From NCBI GenBank assembly GCA_035601815.1, contig DATNNN010000062.1, forward strand, positions 1 to 11,329: a stretch of DNA of 11,329 nucleotides, written 5' to 3'. Both the position numbers and the translations under genes were made by a program. The notes beneath the pieces are model-generated. The model made no database searches. It was not told where the DNA came from and saw only the letters and a list, made by a program, of their open reading frames with translations. This document shows positions 7,506 to 11,329 of the stretch, one piece after another (position 1 is the stretch's first letter; each line of letters starts with the position of its first letter). The DNA is from DATNNN01 sp035601815 (GTDB taxonomy: Bacteria > Pseudomonadota > Alphaproteobacteria > Rhizobiales > Xanthobacteraceae).

Positions 7506-8024
7506 ATGCCGCGAACCGAAGACCTCCCCTATCGTCCCTGCGTCGGCATGATGCTGATCAATCGCGCCGGCCTGGTGTTTATCGGCCGGCGCATCGGCGG
7601 GCCGGAGCACACCGACGACACCCACGCCTGGCAGATGCCCCAGGGCGGCCTCGATAAGGGAGAGGACGCCTACAAAGCCGCGTTGCGCGAGCTCTACGAG
7701 GAAACGAATGTGCGCTCGGTGAAATTGCTCGCCAAGTCGAAGCGCTGGTACGTCTACGATCTGCCGCCCAAGCTCGTGGGCCATGCCTGGAAGGGCAAAT
7801 ATCGCGGGCAGAAGCAGAAGTGGTTCGCGCTGCGCTTCACCGGCAACGAGCGTGAGATCGACATCGAACACCCCGCCGGCGGCGCGCACGAGCCGGAGTT
7901 CGTCGAATGGCGCTGGGAGAAGATGGAGCGCCTGCCGGACCTGATCGTGCCGTTCAAGCGGAAAGTCTACGAGCGGGTGATCGCGGAATTCGCGCGCTTC
8001 AATGCGCCTGCGCCGGCGCCTTGA
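7506..8024 (+). CDS. rppH: RNA pyrophosphohydrolase (Nudix)
   Basis: RppH removes pyrophosphate from the 5' end of triphosphorylated RNAs, leaving a monophosphate that helps start RNase E-dependent decay. The complete Nudix box is at residues 47 to 69: G47, E53, R61-E62, E65-E66, fitting GX5EX7REUXEE. The family features YRPCVGMMLINRAGLVFIGRR at the N-terminus, WQMPQGG before the box, and QKWFALRF plus EFVEWRW after it, all match RppH rather than a general Nudix hydrolase. Length 172 is normal for alphaproteobacteria. The last residues are alanine/proline rich (NAPAPAP). Its 3' end overlaps the convergent atpC end by 26 bases (7999-8024). No clear ribosome binding site is seen before the ATG, so coupling to the gene before it, 22 bases away, is plausible. 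Confidence 0.95.
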   Translation: MPRTEDLPYRPCVGMMLINRAGLVFIGRRIGGPEHTDDTHAWQMPQGGLDKGEDAYKAALRELYEETNVRSVKLLAKSKRWYVYDLPPKLVGHAWKGKYRGQKQKWFALRFTGNEREIDIEHPAGGAHEPEFVEWRWEKMERLPDLIVPFKRKVYERVIAEFARFNAPAPAP

Positions 8025-8421
8025 CGCTGCCGAGCTGGGCCGCGACCTGCTTCAACTGATCGACCCGCTCCGCCGCCTTGTCGCGCGCCGCGGCGTCCTT
8101 GGCCTCGGTGACGCGCTCTTCCGCCGCCGCGATCTCTTCGGCGATCTGCCCGGCCGCGAGCTCCTCCACCGGCATCGCGAACTCGGTGAGGACGGTGAGG
8201 CCGGACGAATTTACCTCGGCAAAGCCGTCGCGCACGTAGAGCTGGCGGGCGCCGCCGCCTTCCTTGACCGTGAGGATGCCGGGCTTGAGTGTGGTGATGA
8301 ACGGCGCATGCCCGGCGAGCACGCCGAAATCGCCATCCGAGCCCGGCACGTCGACCTGATCGACCTGGCCGGAGAAGAGCAGGCGCGTGGGACTCACGAG
8401 CTCGAATGCAAACGTCGCCAT
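7999..8421 (-). CDS. atpC: F1F0 ATP synthase subunit epsilon
   Basis: Epsilon sits on the gamma rotor shaft of the F1 sector and links it to the c-ring, and its C-terminal helices can inhibit ATP hydrolysis in some bacteria. The N-terminal beta-sandwich domain is evident: FELVSPTRLLFSGQVDQVDVPGSDGDFGVLAGHAPFITTLKPG, then VRDGFAEVNSSGLTVLTE. A charged alanine-rich helical C-terminal domain (residues of about 88 to 130) follows. Length 140 is normal. The ATG is preceded by GGAAGG (8433-8428) with six bases of spacing. This site lies in the last codons of the small membrane-protein gene, which ends one base before. This suggests translational coupling. It is the last gene of the operon here and its 3' end overlaps the convergent rppH. 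Confidence 0.96.
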   Translation of the reverse strand: MATFAFELVSPTRLLFSGQVDQVDVPGSDGDFGVLAGHAPFITTLKPGILTVKEGGGARQLYVRDGFAEVNSSGLTVLTEFAMPVEELAAGQIAEEIAAAEERVTEAKDAAARDKAAERVDQLKQVAAQLGSVKAPAQAH

Positions 8422-8422
8422 T

Positions 8423-8671
8423 TCAAACCTTCCGCCGCTCGACCACGAAGCCGACGCCGAAGCCCAGCGCCGCCCCGATCAGCGCGATCAGCCCGATGTG
8501 CTGGAGCTGCGGCGTGGTGAGCTCACCGCCGCCGCCCGCCGCTCCCGGTCCGGTGATCTGGATGTTGAGCGGGCCGATCTTGATCTCCGCCGATTCCGGC
8601 CGACTCAAGTACCCGATCAAGCCGCCGACCAACGCGCCGATGAGCAGAAGTACGATCTTGGGATCGCGCAT
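8423..8671 (-). CDS. Unrecognised small membrane protein with two glycine-zipper helices, inserted between atpD and atpC
   Basis: I do not recognise this 82-residue protein. It has two hydrophobic segments, about residues 6 to 22 and 59 to 77. Both carry GxxxGxxxG spacing (G12/G16/G20 and G66/G70/G74), a pattern for tight helix packing. Basic residues flank the outer ends (R2, K5; R79, R80, K81), favouring both termini in the cytosol and the roughly 36-residue loop outside. The loop alternates hydrophobic and polar residues (EIKIGPLNIQIT) and then is glycine rich. Evidence that the gene is real: GGAGG five bases before the ATG, an 18-base gap after atpD, and a stop one base before atpC, whose ribosome binding site it contains. 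It is no proton-carrying c subunit because no acidic residue lies inside helix two. Possible roles are ATP synthase assembly or anchoring, but this is inference. Confidence 0.85.
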   Translation of the reverse strand: MRDPKIVLLLIGALVGGLIGYLSRPESAEIKIGPLNIQITGPGAAGGGGELTTPQLQHIGLIALIGAALGFGVGFVVERRKV

Positions 8672-8689
8672 GGTTTCCTCCGTGCCGCC

Positions 8690-10126
8690 TCACGCCCCGG
8701 CCGCGAGCTTCTTACCCTTCTCTACCGCCTCGTCGATGGTGCCGACCATGTAGAACGCGGCTTCCGGCAGGTGATCGTACTTGCCCTCGACGAGACCTTT
8801 GAAGCCCCTGATCGTGTCCTGCAGATCGACGAGCTTGCCCGGCGAACCGGTGAACACCTCGGCGACGAAGAACGGCTGCGACAGGAAGCGCTCGATCTTG
8901 CGTGCGCGCGACACGGCGATCTTGTCCTCTTCCGACAGCTCGTCCATGCCGAGAATGGCGATGATGTCCTGCAGCGCCTTATAGCGCTGCAGCACCTGCT
9001 GCACCGAGCGGGCCACGCCGTAGTGTTCCTCGCCGACGATAAGCGGCGATAGCATGCGCGAGGTGGAATCGAGCGGATCGACCGCCGGATAGATGCCCTT
9101 GGCGGCGATGTCGCGCGACAGCACCGTGGTGGCGTCGAGGTGCGCGAACGAGGTCGCCGGCGCCGGATCGGTCAGGTCGTCGGCCGGCACGTAAATCGCC
9201 TGCACTGAAGTGATCGAGCCCTTGTGCGTGGTGGTGATGCGCTCCTGCAGCGCGCCCATGTCGGTGGCGAGCGTCGGCTGGTAGCCCACCGCCGAGGGAA
9301 TGCGGCCGAGCAGCGCCGACACTTCGGAGCCCGCTTGCGTGAAGCGGAAGATGTTGTCGACGAAGAACAAGACGTCCTGGCCCTGGTCGCGGAAATATTC
9401 GGCGACGGTGAGCCCGCTGAGGCCGACGCGGAGGCGGGCGCCAGGGGGCTCGTTCATCTGGCCATACACCAGCGCGCACTTCGAGCCCTCGACCGAGCCC
9501 TTGCGCGGGTCCTTGTTCACGCCCGACTCGATCATCTCGTGATAGAGGTCGTTGCCCTCGCGCGTGCGCTCGCCCACACCGGCGAACACCGAGTAGCCGC
9601 CGTGCGCCTTGGCCACGTTGTTGATCAGCTCCATGATGATCACGGTCTTGCCGACGCCGGCGCCGCCGAAGAGACCAATTTTGCCGCCCTTGGCGTAGGG
9701 CGCGAGCAGATCGACCACCTTGATGCCGGTGACGAGAATCTGCGCTTCCGTCGACTGATCCGTGTAGGACGGCGCGTCCTGGTGGATGGCGCGCTTCTGC
9801 TTGGTCTTCACCGGGCCCGCCTCGTCCACCGGGTCGCCGATCACGTTCATGATGCGGCCGAGCGTCTCGTCGCCCACCGGCACCGAGATCGGCCCGCCGG
9901 TGTCGCTGACCTCCTGGCCGCGCACCAGACCCTCGGTGACGTCCATAGCGATGGTGCGCACGGTCGATTCGCCGAGGTGCTGGGCGACCTCGAGCACCAG
10001 GCGGATATCGCCGTTCTTGGTCTCAAGCGCGTTGAGGATCGGCGGCAGTTCGCCCTCGAACTGCACGTCGACGACGGCGCCGATGATCTGCGTGATGTGT
10101 CCGACCTGGTTGCCCTTGCTCGCCAT
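8690..10126 (-). CDS. atpD: F1F0 ATP synthase subunit beta
   Basis: Beta carries the catalytic nucleotide sites of the F1 head, three copies alternating with alpha. Walker A is GGAGVGKT with Lys160 and Thr161. The catalytic glutamate is E186 in GVGERTREGNDLY, and Walker B lies in VLFFVDNIFRF. Further hallmarks are SALLGRIPSAVGYQPTL, PADDLTDPAPATSFAHLDATTVLSR and the DELSEED loop at 395 to 401. The full length of 478 is normal. Two in-frame ATGs are present, at 10132 and 10126. The Shine-Dalgarno AAGAGGA (10139-10133) touches the first but is six bases from the second, so 10126 is preferred and gives the usual MASK start. The gene follows atpG by 27 bases. Most of the long open frames on the plus strand across this gene are shadows. 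Confidence 0.98.
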   Translation of the reverse strand: MASKGNQVGHITQIIGAVVDVQFEGELPPILNALETKNGDIRLVLEVAQHLGESTVRTIAMDVTEGLVRGQEVSDTGGPISVPVGDETLGRIMNVIGDPVDEAGPVKTKQKRAIHQDAPSYTDQSTEAQILVTGIKVVDLLAPYAKGGKIGLFGGAGVGKTVIIMELINNVAKAHGGYSVFAGVGERTREGNDLYHEMIESGVNKDPRKGSVEGSKCALVYGQMNEPPGARLRVGLSGLTVAEYFRDQGQDVLFFVDNIFRFTQAGSEVSALLGRIPSAVGYQPTLATDMGALQERITTTHKGSITSVQAIYVPADDLTDPAPATSFAHLDATTVLSRDIAAKGIYPAVDPLDSTSRMLSPLIVGEEHYGVARSVQQVLQRYKALQDIIAILGMDELSEEDKIAVSRARKIERFLSQPFFVAEVFTGSPGKLVDLQDTIRGFKGLVEGKYDHLPEAAFYMVGTIDEAVEKGKKLAAGA

Positions 10127-10153
10127 GTCCATTCCTCTTTACGAAATCGGCGC

Positions 10154-11029
10154 TCAGAGCGCCTCGGCGCCAGAGATGATCTCGATCAGTTCCTTGGTGA
10201 TCATCGCCTGGCGCGTGCGGTTGTAGGTGAGCGTCTGCCTGCGGATCATATCGCCGGCGTTGCGGGTGGCGTTGTCCATGGCGCTCATGCGCGCGCCCTG
10301 CTCGGAGGCGGCGTTCTCGAGTAGCGCTCGGAATACCTGCACCGACAGATTGCGCGGCAACAGCTCGTCGAGGATCTCGTCTTCTTCGGGCTCGTATTCG
10401 TAGGACGCGGCGACCCCGCCTTCCTTCTGCGGCTCGAACACCGGCGGGATGATCTGCAGCGCCGTGGGGATCTGCGCGATCACCGACTTGAAGCGCGAGA
10501 AAAACAAGGTCGCCACGTCGAACTCGCCCGCCGCGAAGCGCTGCACAATCTCGTCGGCGATCATCCGCGCGTGCTCGAAGCCGATGTTCTTCACGCCGCG
10601 CAGCTCGATCAGCTTGACGATCTGCTTCTCGTATTGGCGGCGGAGCTGCTCGTAGCCCTTGCGGCCGACGCAGAGGAACTTGACCTGCTTGCTTTGCCCG
10701 GTGAGCGACGCCGCCCGCTCGCGCGCGAGCCGCACGATCGCCGAATTGAACGGCCCGCACAGGCCGCGCTCGGCGGTGCAGACGACGAGGAGATGCACGC
10801 CGTCCTTGCCGGTGCCGGCCAAGAGGCGCGGCGTCTCGGGCGAGATGGTGATCGTCGAGGCGATGTTGCCGAGCACCCGCTCCATGCGCTCGGCGAACGG
10901 CCGCGCCGCTTCCGCCGCCACCTGGGCGCGACGCAGCTTCGACGCCGCGACCATCTGCATGGCCTTGGTGATCTTCTGCGTCGCCTTCGTCGAGGCGAGG
11001 CGGACGCGCATGTCCTTGAGGCTAGCCAT
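10154..11029 (-). CDS. atpG: F1F0 ATP synthase subunit gamma
   Basis: Gamma is the central rotor shaft of F1. The N-terminal coiled-coil helix is clear (MASLKDMRVRLASTKATQKI, TKAMQMVAASKLRRAQ), followed by the Rossmann-like part with LLVVCTAERGLCGPFNSAIVR. The C-terminal coiled-coil helix contains LENAASEQGARMSAMDNATRNAGDMI and the end TKELIEIISGAEAL, all diagnostic. Length 291 is usual for alphaproteobacteria. The acidic segment EYEPEEDEILDELLPRN around residue 215 is typical of this class. It lies between atpA (27 bases) and atpD (27 bases) in the classic order. The ribosome binding site is weak (GGGAACGAG upstream). Confidence 0.97.
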   Translation of the reverse strand: MASLKDMRVRLASTKATQKITKAMQMVAASKLRRAQVAAEAARPFAERMERVLGNIASTITISPETPRLLAGTGKDGVHLLVVCTAERGLCGPFNSAIVRLARERAASLTGQSKQVKFLCVGRKGYEQLRRQYEKQIVKLIELRGVKNIGFEHARMIADEIVQRFAAGEFDVATLFFSRFKSVIAQIPTALQIIPPVFEPQKEGGVAASYEYEPEEDEILDELLPRNLSVQVFRALLENAASEQGARMSAMDNATRNAGDMIRRQTLTYNRTRQAMITKELIEIISGAEAL

Positions 11030-11056
11030 GAGCTCGTTCCCAGCCTTCCCGATCGA

Positions 11057-11329
11057 TCAGGCGAACGCCTTGGCGTAACCGTCGACCGCGCTCTTGAGCT
11101 TGGCCGCCGTGGCGTCGGTGAGATCGCCGGTCTTGCGGATGTCCTCAAGGATGTCGGCGTGCTTGCCGCGCAAGTGCGAGAGCAGACCATGCTCGAAGCC
11201 CGCCACCCGGTTGACCGCCAGCGGATCGAGGTAACCGTTCACGCCGGCGTAGATCACCACCGCCTGCTCTTCCATCTTGAGCGGCGAGAACTGCGGCTGC
11301 TTGAGGAGCTCGGTGAGCCGCGCGCCGCG
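11057..11329 (-). CDS. atpA: F1F0 ATP synthase subunit alpha, C-terminal end only (start outside window)
   Basis: Only the last 90 codons are inside the window. The frame is open through the right edge. It begins RGARLTELLKQPQFSPLKME and continues with EQAVVIYAGVNGYLDPL, then LLRGKHADILEDIRKTGDL, the C-terminal helical domain of the alpha subunit, which supports the noncatalytic nucleotide sites of the F1 head. The full protein is normally about 510 residues. The stop codon is 27 bases before atpG, and order and orientation fit an atpHAGDC operon. atpH and the operon promoter are expected outside the window. Confidence 0.96.
   Translation of the reverse strand, partial: RGARLTELLKQPQFSPLKMEEQAVVIYAGVNGYLDPLAVNRVAGFEHGLLSHLRGKHADILEDIRKTGDLTDATAAKLKSAVDGYAKAFA

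Noticed and set aside
8002..8030. GC-rich inverted bases near the rppH stop as a terminator
   Set aside because: The GCGCC/GGCGC pairing is short, lies inside both coding ends and has no T tract on either strand.
8423..8671. Idea that the small two-helix protein is an extra ATP synthase c subunit
   Set aside because: Although it is a hairpin of about the right length with glycine motifs, helix two has no central Asp or Glu, and the loop is far longer than the short polar loop of c subunits.
9224..10324. Long plus-strand open frame of 366 codons opposite atpD
   Set aside because: It is antisense to a fully convincing atpD, is rich in Ala, Arg, His and Asp with no recognisable domain, and is what high-GC codon use gives on the opposite strand.

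Overview
This is a GC-rich, gene-dense chromosomal segment that looks alphaproteobacterial, most likely of the order Hyphomicrobiales (Rhizobiales). The reasons are the gene order proB-proA-nadD-rsfS-rlmH-envC-like-ctpA-divergent polysaccharide deacetylase-rppH, followed by a convergent F1 ATP synthase operon, and several characteristic motifs: GLLGGSFNPPHAAH in NadD, VVGGLG and QVPMEP in the deacetylase, and an acidic insert in the F1 gamma subunit. No mobile element, CRISPR array, tRNA or rRNA is visible. No stretch longer than about 110 bases lacks a gene.

Plus strand, 1-8024. The window opens inside proB (glutamate 5-kinase). proA and nadD follow with overlapping or nearly overlapping ends, then rsfS (ribosome silencing factor) and rlmH (23S rRNA pseudouridine-1915 methyltransferase). 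These genes cover proline synthesis, NAD synthesis and ribosome function. A small hairpin with a short T-rich tail sits on the rlmH stop codon. A cell-envelope block comes next: an EnvC-like LytM protein that has lost its zinc ligands (a probable amidase activator), and a CtpA-type S41 protease whose start overlaps the envC-like stop. A strong intrinsic terminator follows ctpA. A second unit then encodes a membrane-anchored divergent polysaccharide deacetylase and the Nudix RNA pyrophosphohydrolase RppH, possibly from an extended -10 promoter in the 105-base gap.

Minus strand, 11329-7999. This is the distal part of the F1 ATP synthase operon, read right to left: atpA (C-terminal end only), atpG, atpD, an unrecognised 82-residue membrane protein, and atpC. 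The atpC end overlaps the rppH end by 26 bases in convergent orientation, and no terminator is visible between them.

The least expected element is the small gene at 8423-8671, between atpD and atpC. It has a near-ideal Shine-Dalgarno, ends one base before the atpC start and carries the atpC ribosome binding site in its last codons, so it is very probably a real, translationally coupled member of the operon. It encodes two glycine-zipper transmembrane helices around a roughly 36-residue loop. An integral membrane protein is not a standard part of an F1 operon. The rest of the window is conserved housekeeping content.
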